DNA of 64,000 nucleotides from Patella vulgata. Taxonomy: Eukaryota > Mollusca > Gastropoda > Patellidae. Positions 1 to 11,740 of the stretch are shown piece by piece. Location: positions 43,103,062 to 43,167,061 of the forward strand of contig NC_065885.2 of NCBI RefSeq assembly GCF_932274485.2, written 5' to 3'. Positions within the stretch are counted from its first letter, which is position 1. Each line of letters begins with the position of its first letter. The notes below the pieces were generated by a model. That model searched no databases. It worked only from the letters and a program-made list of their open reading frames with translations, and was not told the DNA's origin. A program made the translations under genes and the position numbers.

Positions 1-715
1 TGACACTTTTATGGACCAAAAACCTTGAAAAGTGACCTGTTGAAAATCGCCTATTTCTCCGCAACTGAACAAGTTAGAAACCATTTTATGATATCTATAT
101 GATCCCATGGGTTCATTCTATTATTTGATTGGACTCAAATATCCAAATTTTAAACAAATAACAAAGTTCACATTTTTTGCCCAAATTACGTCATTTCCGG
201 TGACATTGAAAATGTTAAATTGGTTTGACCTAGTTAAAATTGACATTACGCATCAAATGGTGTCACTTTTATGAAAATCGAATAATAATTGACACTTTTA
301 CATTTACATTTTTGCTCAAATCAGATGATCCTTTAGCCCTGGATAAGATACCATAAAGAAATATTCATAAATAAAAAAAAAATTGTAAAAATTTAAATTT
401 TCAAAATTTGGCGCCTAATATCTCTGAAGATTCATCGAAAATCAAAAATCTAAAGACCCGTAGCTATGTGCCTTGTCTCTGCCTATGTCAAAATGTATCA
501 AATGTTAAAATCCGGCAATTATTGTTAATATTACGGCAATATTTAGAAAAAAAAAACTTTGGTGATTTTGGACATTTCACATTGTCGCAGAATGTTCGAA
601 ATAGATTTAATCTCTAAGTCATGCCATCTTTCTTGAAAAACCAAAGATATCGGATTGATCCGACAAGTAGTTTCTAAGATATACTCAAGTGGAAAATAAA
701 ACGGCCAACGTGTTG
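1..715 (-). mobile_element. HLE-B copy 1, cut by window edge
   Basis: This is the 5' part of a family B element lying on the minus strand. The last 330-bp module, the block with the GGCGCC core near 410 and the terminal module ending in the reverse of TTTTCCACTTGAGTATATC are all present. The copy carries an extra terminal stretch (GGCCGTTTTATTTTCC on the minus strand) also seen at 23541, so these two copies share a slightly longer end. The short ORF at 408-617 recurs in other copies and is not regarded as coding. Family assignment is firm; the class (Helitron-like) is inferred. Confidence 0.7.
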
Positions 716-746
716 GATGATTGTTTTTTTGGTAAAAACAATCATC
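716..746. repeat. 13-bp-stem hairpin between two B elements
   Basis: GATGATTGTTTTT (716-728) pairs perfectly with AAAAACAATCATC (734-746) across a 5-base loop. It sits directly between B copy 1 and the CTAG end of B copy 2, where other junctions carry (AAT)n or other hairpins. Its GTAAAAACAAT arm resembles the TAGTAAAAACAATAG block beside the mini-hairpin at 46467. Confidence 0.6.
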
Positions 747-747
747 A

Positions 748-2277
748 CTAGAACTGCGATGCAGTAATGACGGGTTTCACCGGTGCCCCGTTACCCTTGA
801 ACATATGTCACTTCCGGTACCGATGAAACCATTAAACAGGTTTCCATTTAAGTGTTGATTGGAATCAAATATCAAAATTTTAAACAAATAACAAATAAGA
901 CTCATTTGAATAAATTACTGGTTTTGAAGGTTATAAATACAATTTTTGCCACAATGACGTTACTTCCGGTAACAGTAAAAGTGTTAAATTACTTGTATGA
1001 AATCGTAAATGGCATTAGGTATCACACACGGGGAATTTTATGAAAATCGAATAATAATTGACACTTTTATGGACCAAAAACCTTGAAAAGTTACCTGTTG
1101 AAAATCGTCTATTTCTCCGCAACTGAACAAGTTAGAAACCATTTTGTGATATCTATATGATCGTTTGGGTTCATTCTATTAGTTGATTGGAATCAAATAT
1201 CAAAATTTTAAACAAATAACAAATACGACTCATTTGAATAAATTACTGGTTTTGAAGGTTATAAATACAATTTTTGCCCAAATTACGTCATTTCCGGTGA
1301 CATTGAAAATGTTAAATTGGTTTGACCTTGTTGAAATTGACATTACGCATCAAATGGTGTCACTTTTATGAAAATCCAATAATAATTGACTCTTTTACAG
1401 ACAAACTAGCGTAAAAAGTGACTCATACAAAATTGCCCATTTCTCGGCAACTGTTCATATTACAAATTAATTTTCACATACATTCTCTTCGTATGGATTA
1501 TTGCTACTAGGTTATGAAAGTTGCGAAGAAATATTTTAAAACATGAAAAGCCTGAATGGGTTGTGAATAGCTCATTTTTTCACCTTTTTTCACCTTTAAA
1601 TCGAAATGATCCGAACACGAAATAAAAATTAAAAACACCGAGAGCGATGATTTCTGCGCATTAACAGGGCAAACCCTTTCAGTCATACCAGATTTGAAAA
1701 AAATAATATTTGCTTTCAAAAAGTGGTACCGAACTCTCAAAATTGCAGTTTTTGCTAAATTTATGTTACTTCCGTTGCCGAAAGGAAAATGTACCGGTAA
1801 CAAAAAAAATGACATTTTGGACCGCGGAACATATGAACTTTGTTTTATACAAATCAAACAATAAATACTTAATCCAGGACTGAAAAACTGAATTAGCCAA
1901 TGGGGGCCAAGGAAAAATACGGTGACAAAAAATGTTGACATGTTGAAATGTTGAAATTTTTCGTAAAAATTTCAATTTTCAAAATTTGGCGCCTAATATC
2001 TCCGAAGATTCGTCGAAAATAAAAAAATCCAAAGAACCTTAGCTATGTGCCTTGTCTCTGGCTATGTCAAAATGTATCAAATGTTACAATCCGACAATTA
2101 TTGATAACATTACGGCAAAATATCGAAAAATGACAACTTCGATGATTTCGGACATTTCGCATTGTCGCAGAACGTTGGAAATAGCTTTAAAATTTAAGTC
2201 AAACCCACTTTCCCAGTAAAACCGAAGACATCGAATCGATCCGACAAGTAGTTTCTGAGATATGCTCAATTGGAAAA
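748..2277 (-). mobile_element. HLE-B copy 2
   Basis: A family B element reading on the minus strand from the T-rich 5' end near 2277 to the CTAG 3' end at 748-751. The 3' hairpin CTGC-ATC-GCAG and the conserved GGTGAAACCCGTCATTA block precede CTAG in element orientation. At 1.5 kb it is shorter than copies 4, 5 and 7, holding fewer internal modules. ACTTCCGGT-like motifs occur near 795, 960, 1295 and 1768. No long ORF is present. Confidence 0.72.
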
Positions 2278-2340
2278 ATAATAATAATAATAATAATAAT
2301 AAGAAGAATAATAATCCGCAGTGTGAAACCCTAATAATAA
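2278..2340. repeat. (AAT)n junction with half of a mini-hairpin
   Basis: An imperfect AAT/AAG microsatellite joins the 5' end of B copy 2 to the 3' end of B copy 3. It includes CCGCAGTGTGAAACCCTAA, the right arm of the hairpin found complete and twice at 7517-7599. Here the left arm is missing. Confidence 0.6.
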
Positions 2341-4735
2341 CTAGAACTGCGACGCAGTAATGACGGGTTTCACCGGTGCCCCGTTACCATTGAACATATG
2401 TCACTTCCGGTACCGATGAAACCATTAAACAGGTTTCCATATAAGCATTGCACACACCAAATAAAATGTACGCAGAATCAACAAAATCCAGCAATATCAA
2501 TTCATTGTATACATTTGTTACATGTAAGTGATCCTGACAAAATTACATTACTTCCGGTGATAATGAAAATGTTATGAAATCAGAAATGGCATAAGGCATC
2601 ACATGTTGAAAATTTTATGTAAATCGAATAATAATTTCCACTTTCCAGTTAGAAACCATTTTGTGATATCTATATGATCGTATGGGTTCATTCTATTAGT
2701 TGATTGGAATCAAATATCAAAATTTTAAACAAATAACAAATACGACTCATTTGAATAAATTATTGGTTTTAATGGCTCTAAATACAGTTTTTGCCCAAAT
2801 TACGTCATTTTCGGTGACATTGAAAATGTTAAATTGGCTTGACCTAGTTAATATTGACATTACGCATCAAATGGTGTTAATTTTATGGAAATCCAATAAT
2901 AATTGACTCTTTTACAGGCAAACTAGCGTAAAAAGTCACTCATGCAAAATTGCCCATTTCTCGGCAACTGCTCATATTACAAACTAATTTTCACATACAT
3001 TCTCTTCGTATGGATTGTTGCTGCGAGTTTATGAAAGTTACGAAGAAATATTTTAAAATATTAAGACGCTGAATGGGTTGTAAATAGCTTAATTTTACTC
3101 CTTTTTTCACCTTTTAATCGAAATAACCCGAAAACGAAATCGAAATTAAAAAAACTGAGTCCGATGTTTTGTGCGCCTTTGCATTGCGCATCGATTTGGT
3201 AATAACAAATTTTGAAAAAATAATATTTGCTTTCAAAAAGTGGTACCGAACTGTCAAAATTATAGTTTTTGTTGAAATTATGCCACTTCCGGTGTCGACA
3301 GGAAACTTTATCGGTAACAAAAAAAATGACATTTTGGAAAACTTTACAAATCAGACTCATATGAATAAAATATCCGTTTTAAAGGCTTAAAATACAGTTT
3401 TTGCCAAAATGACGTTAGTTCCGGTGATAATGAAAATCTTAAATTACTTGAATTAAATCGTAAATGGCATTAGGTATCACACGGTGAAAATTTTATGAAA
3501 ATCGAATAATAATTGACACTTTTATGGACCAAAAACCTTGAAAAGTTGCCTGTTGAAAATCGTCTATTTCTCCGCAACTAAACAAGGTAGAAACCATTTT
3601 GTGATATCTATATGATCGTATGGGTTCATTCTATTAGTTGATTTGAATCAAATATCAAAATTTTAAACAAATAACAAATACAACTCATTTGAATAAATTA
3701 TTTGTTTCGAAGGCTATAAATACAGTTTTTGCCCAAATTACGTCATTTCCGGTGACATTGAAAATGTTAAATTGGTTTGACCTAGTTAAAATTGACATTA
3801 CGCATCAAATGGTGTCACTTTTATGAAAATCCAATAATAATTGACTCTTTTACAGGCAAACTAGCGGAAATAGTGGCTCATGCAAAATTGCCCATTTCTC
3901 GGCAACTGCTCATATTACAAACTAATTTTCACATACATTCTCTTCGTATGGATTATTACTACAAGTTTATGAAAGTTGCGAAGAAATATATTAAAACATG
4001 AAAAGCCTGAATGGGTTGTAAATAGCTCATTTTTTCACCTTTAAATCGAAATTACCCGAAAACGAAATCGAAATTAAAAAAAGTGAGTCCGATGTTTTCT
4101 GCGCCTTTACAGGGCCCACCCTTTCAGTCATACCATATTTGAAAAAAATAATATTTGCTTTCAAAAAGTGGTACCGAACTCTCAAAATTGTAGTTTTTGC
4201 TAAATTTACGTCACTTCCGTTGCCGAAAGGAAAATGTACCGGTAACAAAAAAAATGACATTTTGGACCACGGGGCATATGAACTTTGTTTTATACAAGTC
4301 GAACAATAAATAATTAATCCAGGACTGAAAAACTAAATTAGCCAATGGGGGCCAAGGAAAAATACGGTGACAAAAAATGTTGCCATTTTTGATCAAACCA
4401 GATGACTCTTGAACCCTTGGTAAAATACCACATAAAAATATTTATTAATAAAAAGGTTTTTCGTAAAAATTTAAATTTTCAAAATTTGACGCCTAATATC
4501 TCCGAAGATTCGTCGAAAATAAAAAATCTAAAGAACCGTAGCTATGTGCCTTGTCTCTTGCTATGTCAAAATGTATCCAATGATACAATCCAACGATTAT
4601 TGTTAATATTACGGCAATATTTCAAAAAACAATAACTTCGACGATTTCGGACATTTCGCACCCACTTTCCCAGTAAAACCGAAGACATCGAATCAATCCG
4701 ACAAGTAGTTTCTGAGATACAATCAAAATGGAAGA
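2341..4735 (-). mobile_element. HLE-B copy 3
   Basis: Family B element with its CTAG end at 2341-2344 and its T-rich 5' end near 4735 (2.4 kb). In the 3' hairpin the loop has changed (CTGC-GTC-GCAG) while the stem is kept. Degenerate 330-bp modules follow, with TTCCGGT motifs near 2402, 2547, 3287, 3415, 3742 and 4214. An AAT/AAG tract at 4736-4769 separates it from copy 4. Confidence 0.72.
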
Positions 4736-4769
4736 AGAAAAATAATAATAAGAAGAATAATAATAAGAA

Positions 4770-7472
4770 CTAGAACTGCGATGCAGTAATGACGGGTTTC
4801 ACCGGTGCCACATTACCCCTGAACTTTTGTCACTTCCGGTGCCAGTTACCCAGCAATATTAATTTCATTTATACATTTGTTAACATGTGTTACTACATAT
4901 GTCAAAAAAATGATCCTTACAAAATTTGTTACTAACTTACCGCTAAGTTAGATGACTTTTTAATGGGAAATTTCTCGACAAGGGAAGATGCTAGAAGCAA
5001 TTTTTGGACATCTATATGATCGTATTGATCCAATCTATATGTCCATTGGAATCAAGTATCATAATGTTAAACGAATGATAAATATAACTTACTTCAAAAC
5101 AATTTGAAGGCTAATAATACAGTTTTTGACAAAATTACATTACTTCCGGTGATAATAAAAAATTTACATTAATTCTATCAAATATAAAAGGCAAAATCTA
5201 TATCTCTGCAACCGAACAAATTAGAAACCATTTTGTGATATCTGTATGGTCGTATGGGTTTTTGCCCAAATGTCGTCATTTTCAGTGACAGTGAAAATGT
5301 TAGATTGGATTGACCTAGTTAAAGGTGGCATGAGGCATCACATGGTAACAAAAATCGAACGATAATTGACTCTTTTACATGCAAAATAACGAGAAAAGTG
5401 ACGCATGCAAAATTGCATATTTCTTTGCAACTGCGCATATTACAATCTAATTTTGACATACATTGTCCTCGTATGGATTAATGCTACAAAATTATGAAAG
5501 TTGCGACGAAATAATTTAAAATATAAAGACGATGAATGGGTTGTAAATAGCTGATTTTTACTCCTTTTTTTAACCTTAAATCAAAATGGCGCAAATACAA
5601 AACTGATATAAAAAAAACCCAAAAAACTAAGCCCGACATATTTTTCGCCTGTAGTAGGAGCATTCATCTTCATTGATAAGATTTGTAGAAATTAAGATTT
5701 TTCCTTAGGAAAAGATCTCCCGGCCGGTCAAAATTTAAATTTTAGGCAAAATAACGTCACCTCTGGTGCCGACAGAAAACTTTATAGGTAGAAACAAGTT
5801 GAGAATTTGCACCAAGGAGTATATGAGCTTTTGTTTTATACAAATAAGGCAATAAATAATTAATTTAGAACCCATAAACTGTTATAAAGATGCGAAAAGT
5901 CTTAAAAGTGATCCTGACGAAATTGGTTATTTCTTTGCAAGAGAAGAAGCTAGAAGCTATTTTTTGACATATTTATGATCGTATTGATCCAATCTATATT
6001 TCCATTGGAATGGAATATCATAATGGTAAACGAATACTAAATATAACTCACTTTAAAAAAATATTTGTTTTGAAGGCTAAAAATACAGTTTTTGCTAAAA
6101 TGACATTACTTCCGGTGATAATGAAAATATTAAATTAGTTTTATGAAACCAGAAATGGCATAAAGCATCACATGGTGAAAATTTTATGAAAATCGAATAA
6201 TATTTGACACTGTTATAGACCAAAAACCTTGAAAAATGACTACTAGAAAATCGTCTATTTATCTGAAACCTTACAAGGTAGAACCCATGTTGTGGTATCT
6301 ATATGGTCGTATGGGTTCATTCTATTTGTTGATTGAAATAAAATATCATACCTTTAAACAAATAACATATACGACTCATTTGAAAAAAATATCGGTTTTG
6401 AAAGCTAAAATTCAGTTTTTGCCCAAATGACGTCACTTCCGGTGACAGTAAAGGTGTTAAAATGGTTTAATCTAGTCAAATGGTGAAAGAAAATTGAAAA
6501 TAGAATAATAATTGATTCTTGTACAGGCAAAATAGCACGAAATGTGATTCATGCAAAATTGCCTATTTCTCGACAACTGCTGATATTACAAACTAATTTT
6601 GACATACATTCTCTTTGTATGGGTTATTGCTACGAGGCTATGAAAGTTACGATGAAATATTTTGAAATATGAAGACGGAGGGGTTGTAAATAGCTTAATT
6701 TTACACCTTTTTTTCACCTTTTAATCGAAATAGCCCAAAAACGAAATCGAAATTAAAAAAACTGAGTCCGATGATTTGTGCGCCTTTGCATGGCGTATAC
6801 TTTTGGTAACATCAAATTTTGAAAAAAAAAAAATTTGCTTTCGAAAAGTTGTACCGAACTGTCAAAATCTGTCAAAATTGTAGTTTTTGCTGATTTTAGT
6901 TCACATCCGGTGCCGACACGAATCTTTACCGGTAACCAAAACAATGACATTTTGGACCATGCAGCATATGAACTTTCTTTTGTACAAATCGAATAATAAA
7001 TAATTAATCTAGGACTGAAAAATTGAATTAGCCAATGGCGGCCAAGGAAAATTACGGACACAAAAAATGTTGACATTTTTAGTCAAATCGGATAACTCTT
7101 CAACCCTTGTTAAAATGCCGTATAAAAATATTCATAAATAAAAAAGTTTTTTGTAAAATTTTAAATTTTCGAAATTTGGCGCTTAATATCTACGAAGATT
7201 CGTCGACAATCAAAAATCAAAAGTAGCACAGCTATGTGCCTGGTCTCCTGCTATGTCAAAATGCATCATATGTTAAAATTCGATGATTTTGTTAATACTA
7301 CGGCATTTTTTAAAAAAAAAACGACAACTTCGGTGATTTCGGACATTTCGCATTGTCACAGAATGCCCAAAATAGCTTTAATCTCTAAGTCACACCCACT
7401 TTTCCAATAAAACCGAAGAAATCGTATCGAACCGACATGTAGTTTCTGAGATACAATCAAATTGGAAAAAAA
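4770..7472 (-). mobile_element. HLE-B copy 4
   Basis: Full-length-looking B element of 2.7 kb, with CTAG at 4770-4773 and the 5' end in an A-rich tract near 7472. It holds more modules than copies 2 and 3. The clearest composite motif of the window, TGACGTCACTTCCGGT, lies at 6428-6443. ORFs at 6236-6430 and 6753-7076 fall inside modules and are not supported as genes. Confidence 0.72.
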
Positions 7473-7497
7473 AAAATAATAATAATGATAAGAATAA

Positions 7498-7603
7498 TCT
7501 TAACAAAAACAATAGTGTTTCACACAAGCTACGCAGTGTGAAACCCAAATAATCTTAACAAAAACAATAGTGTTTCACACAAGCTACGCAGTGTGAAACC
7601 CTA
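7498..7603. repeat. Two tandem mini-hairpin units
   Basis: Two near-identical 55-bp units. Each has AATCTTAACAAAAACAATAG, then a hairpin GTTTCACAC/GTGTGAAAC (9-bp perfect stem; 7517-7544 and 7572-7599), then CCCAAAT or CCCTAAT. They fill the junction between B copies 4 and 5 with AAT tracts on both sides. Layout matches the units at 17272-17475 and 46443-46495, but the stem sequence differs. Confidence 0.65.
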
Positions 7604-7613
7604 ATAATAATAA

Positions 7614-10590
7614 CTAGAACTGCGATGCAGTAATGACGGGTTTCACTGGTGCCACGTTACCCTTGAACTTATGTCACTTCCGGTGCCTCGTTACCCTTGA
7701 ACTTATGTCACATTCGGTACCAATGAAACCGTTAAACAGATTTCCACGTAAGCATTGCACACGCGTTATGAAATGGACGCAGAATCAACCAAATCCAGCA
7801 ATTTCAATTCCATTTATACATTTGTTACCATGCGTTAGATATGTCAAAAATTTGATCCTTACAGAATTTATTACTAACTTACCACTAAGTTAGCTGACTA
7901 TCTAATGGGAACTTAAAATGTGAAAAAAGTCTTAAAAAGTGATCCTGACAAAATTGGTTATTTCTCGACAAAGAAAGATGGTAGAAGAAATATTTGGACA
8001 TCTATATGATCGTATTGATCCAATCTATATCTTCATTGGAATCAAATATCATAATGTTAAACGAATAATAAACATAACTCACTTCAAAAAATATTTGTTT
8101 TGAAGGCTAAAAATACAGTTTTTGCGAAAACGACATTACTTCTGGTGATAATGAAAATGTTAAATTAGTTACATGAAATCATAAATGGCATCAGGCATCA
8201 CATGGTGAAAATTTTATGAAAATCAAATAATAATTGACACTTTTATAGACCAAAAACCTTGAAAATTGACTTGTAGAAAATTGTCTATTTCTCTGCAACC
8301 GTAAAAGTTAGGAACCATTTTGTAGTATCTGTATGATCGTATTGGTTCATTCTATTTGTTGATTGCAATCAAATGTCATAGATTTAAAAACATTACAAAT
8401 CAGAGTCATTTGAATAAAATATCTGTTTTGAAGGCTATAAATGCAGTTTTTGCCCATATGACGCCATTTCCGGTGACACTGAAAATGTAAAATTGGATCC
8501 GCCCAGTCAAAAATGGCATTAGGCATCATATGGTGAAAAAATAAAGAAAATCGGATTATAAGTAACTCTTTTACAGGCAAAGTAACGTGAAAAGTGCCTA
8601 TTTCTCGGTAACTGGTAATATTACAAACTAATTTTGACATAAATTGTCATCGTGTGGATTAATGCTACAGGTTCGTGAAAGTTGTCAAGAAATATTTTAA
8701 AATATGAATGCTTTGTAAATAGCTCATTTTTACACCTTTTTTCAGCTTTAAATCAAAATGATGCAAATGCAAAACCGAAATAAAAAAAATAAAACAAAGC
8801 AAGACATATTTTACGTCTTTAGTATGAGCATTCATCTTGATCTATTAAATTTGTAAACATTAATATTTGCTTTTTAAAAGACCTTTCGACACGTCAAAAT
8901 TGAAGTTTTGGGCAAAATTACGTCACTTCCGGTGCCGACAGAAACTTTTATATGTAGAAGTAAGTTGAGAATATACACCAGGTGGGCTTTTCTTTTATAC
9001 AAATCAGGCAATAAATAATTTACCCAGAACCCATACACTGAAATTAAAATGCGAAAAATCTTAAAAAGTGATCCTGACAAAATTGGTTATTTCTCGGCAA
9101 GGGAAGATGTTAGAAACAACTTTGTGATATCAATATGATCGTATTTATTGATACTATTTGTCCATAGCAATCAAATATCATAATTTTACACCAATAATGA
9201 ATATCGCTTACTTCAAACAATTACTTGTTTTAGAGGCTAAAAATACACTTTTTGCCAAAGTGACGGTACTTCCAGTGATAATGAGAATACTAAATTACTT
9301 GTATGAAATCGTAAATGGCATTAGGTATCCCACAGTGAAATTTTTATGAAAATCGAATAATAATTTACACTTTTATGGACCAAAAACCTTGAAAACTAAC
9401 CTGCGGAAAATCGCCTATTTCTCCGCAACTGAACAAGTTAGAAATCATTTTGTGATATCTATATGATCGTATGTGTTCATTCTATTAGTTGATTGGAATT
9501 AAATATCATAATTTTGAAAACATTACAAATCAGACTCATTTGAATAAAATATCTGTTTTGAAGGCTATAAATACATTTTTTGCCCAAATTGCGCCATTTC
9601 CAGTGACATTGAAAATGTTAAATTGGTTTGAACTAGTCAAAATTAACATTATGCATCAAATGGTGTTATTTTTATGAAAATCCAATAATAATTGGCTCTT
9701 TTACAGGCAAAATTGACCATTTCTCGGCAAATACTCATATTACAAACTAATTTTGACATATATTCTCTTCGTATGGGTTAATGCTACAAGTTTATGAAAG
9801 TTGTGAAGAAATATTTTGAAATATGAAAGGCCTGAATGGGTTGTAAATACCTTTAAATCGAAATGGCGCAAATACAAAACCAAAATTAAAAAAAGCGAGT
9901 CCGACATTTTGTGCGCCTTTTGTAGGGGCATTTATCTTGATCTATCAGATTTGAAAAAATTAACATTTGCTAGTGAAAAGACGTTCCGACACGACAAAAT
10001 TGGAGTTTTTAGCAAAATTGCGTCACATCCGATGCCGATAGAAAACTTGACCGGTAATAAAAAAAATTGAGAATTTGCACCATGGAGCATATGAACTTTG
10101 TTTTATAAAAATCGGGCAATAAATAATCAACCTAGAACCGATAAACTGAATTAGCCAATAGCGGCCAAGAAAAATTATCGAGACAAAAAATGTTTACATT
10201 TTTGCTCAAATCAGACGACCCTTTAACCCTGGGTAAAATGCCATAAAAAATTATTCATTAATAAAAAAGTTTTTTGTCAAAATTTAAATTTTCAAAATTT
10301 GGCGCCTAATATCTCCGAAGATTCGTCGAAAATCAAGAAATCTAAACTACCGTAGCTATGTGCCCTGTCTCAGGCTATGTCAAAATGTATCCAATCTTAA
10401 AATCCGACGATTATTGTTAATATTACTGCAATATTTCAAAAAACGACAACTTTGGCGTTTCGGACATTTCGCATAGTCGCAGAACGTTCGAAATAGCTTT
10501 AATCTCTAAGTCACACCCACTTTCCCAGTAAAACCGAAGACATCAAATTGATCCGACAAGTAGTTTCTGAGATATGCTCAAGTGGAAAAA
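7614..10590 (-). mobile_element. HLE-B copy 5 (long form, about 3.0 kb)
   Basis: The longest B form, CTAG at 7614-7617 and 5' end near 10590. It duplicates a short stretch just inside the 3' end (two TTACCCTTGAACTTATGTCAC blocks, 7668-7710) and shares this and most internal indels with copy 7 at 13404-16405, which lies in the opposite orientation. TTCCGGT-like motifs recur near 7675, 8146, 8464, 8926, 9268, 9596 and 10023. Repeated 62-aa ORFs (for example 9489-9677) are module sequence. Confidence 0.75.
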
Positions 10591-10608
10591 AAATGATAAT
10601 AATAAGAA

Positions 10609-11738
10609 CTAGAACTGCGATGCAGTAATGACGGGTTTCACCGGTGCCACGTTACCTTAAACATATTCCACTTTCGGTACCAATGAAACCATTAAACAGG
10701 TTTCCACCTAATCATTGCACACATCAAATAAAATGGACGCCGAATCAACCAAATCCAACAATATCAATTCATTTTATACATTTGTTACATGTAAGTGTAC
10801 AGTACTTCCGGTGATAATGAAAATGTTCAATTAGTTTAATGAAATCAGAAATGGCATAATCATCACATGGTGAAAATTTTATGTAAATTGAATAATAATT
10901 GCCACTTTTATAGACCGAAAACCTTAAAAAGTGACTTGTAGAAAACCGTCTATTTCTCTGCAACCATACAAGTTAGAAACCATTTTCGGGTATCTGTATG
11001 ATCGTATGGGTTCATTCTATTTGTTGATTGGAATCAAATATCATAATTTTATAAACATAACAACTCAGACACATTTGAATAAAATATCTGTTTTGAAGGC
11101 TCAAAATACAGTTTTTGCCAAAATGACGTTATTTCCGGTGATAATGAAAATCTTAAATTACTTGTATGAAATCGTAAATGGCATTAGGTATCACACACTG
11201 AAAGTTTTATGAAAATCGAATAATAATTGACACTTTTATGGACCAAAAACCTTGAAAGGTTACCTGTTGAAAATCGTCTATTTCTCCGCATCTGAACAAG
11301 TTAGAAACCATTTTGTGATATCTATATGATCGTATGGGTTCATTCTATTAGTTGATTGGAATCAAATATCAAAATTTTAAACAAATAACAAATACGACTC
11401 ATTTGAATAAATTATTGGTTTTAATGGCTCTAAATACAGTTTTTGCCCAAATTACGTCATTTCCGGTGACATTGAAAATGTTAAATTGGCTTGACCTAGT
11501 TAATATTGACATTACGCATCAAATGGTGTTACTTTTATGGAAATCCAATAATAATTGACTCTTTTACAGGCAAACTAGCGTAAAAAGTCACTCATGCAAA
11601 ATTGCCCATTTCTCGGCAACTGCTCATATTAGAAACTAATTTTCACATACATTCTCTTCGTATGGATTGTTGCTGCGAGTTTATGAAAGTTACGAAGAAA
11701 TATTTTAAAATATTAGGATGCTGAATGGGTTGTAAATA
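10609..11738 (-). mobile_element. HLE-B copy 6, truncated beside the Tc1-like element
   Basis: The CTAG 3' end is at 10609-10612 and three modules follow (motifs near 10806, 11130 and 11455). Homology stops in the middle of the GGGTTGTAAATA block at 11738, exactly where the Tc1-like terminal repeat starts. The rest of the element is not found beyond the transposon. 10931-11738 resembles 2630-3060 closely. Confidence 0.7.
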
Positions 11739-11740
11739 TA

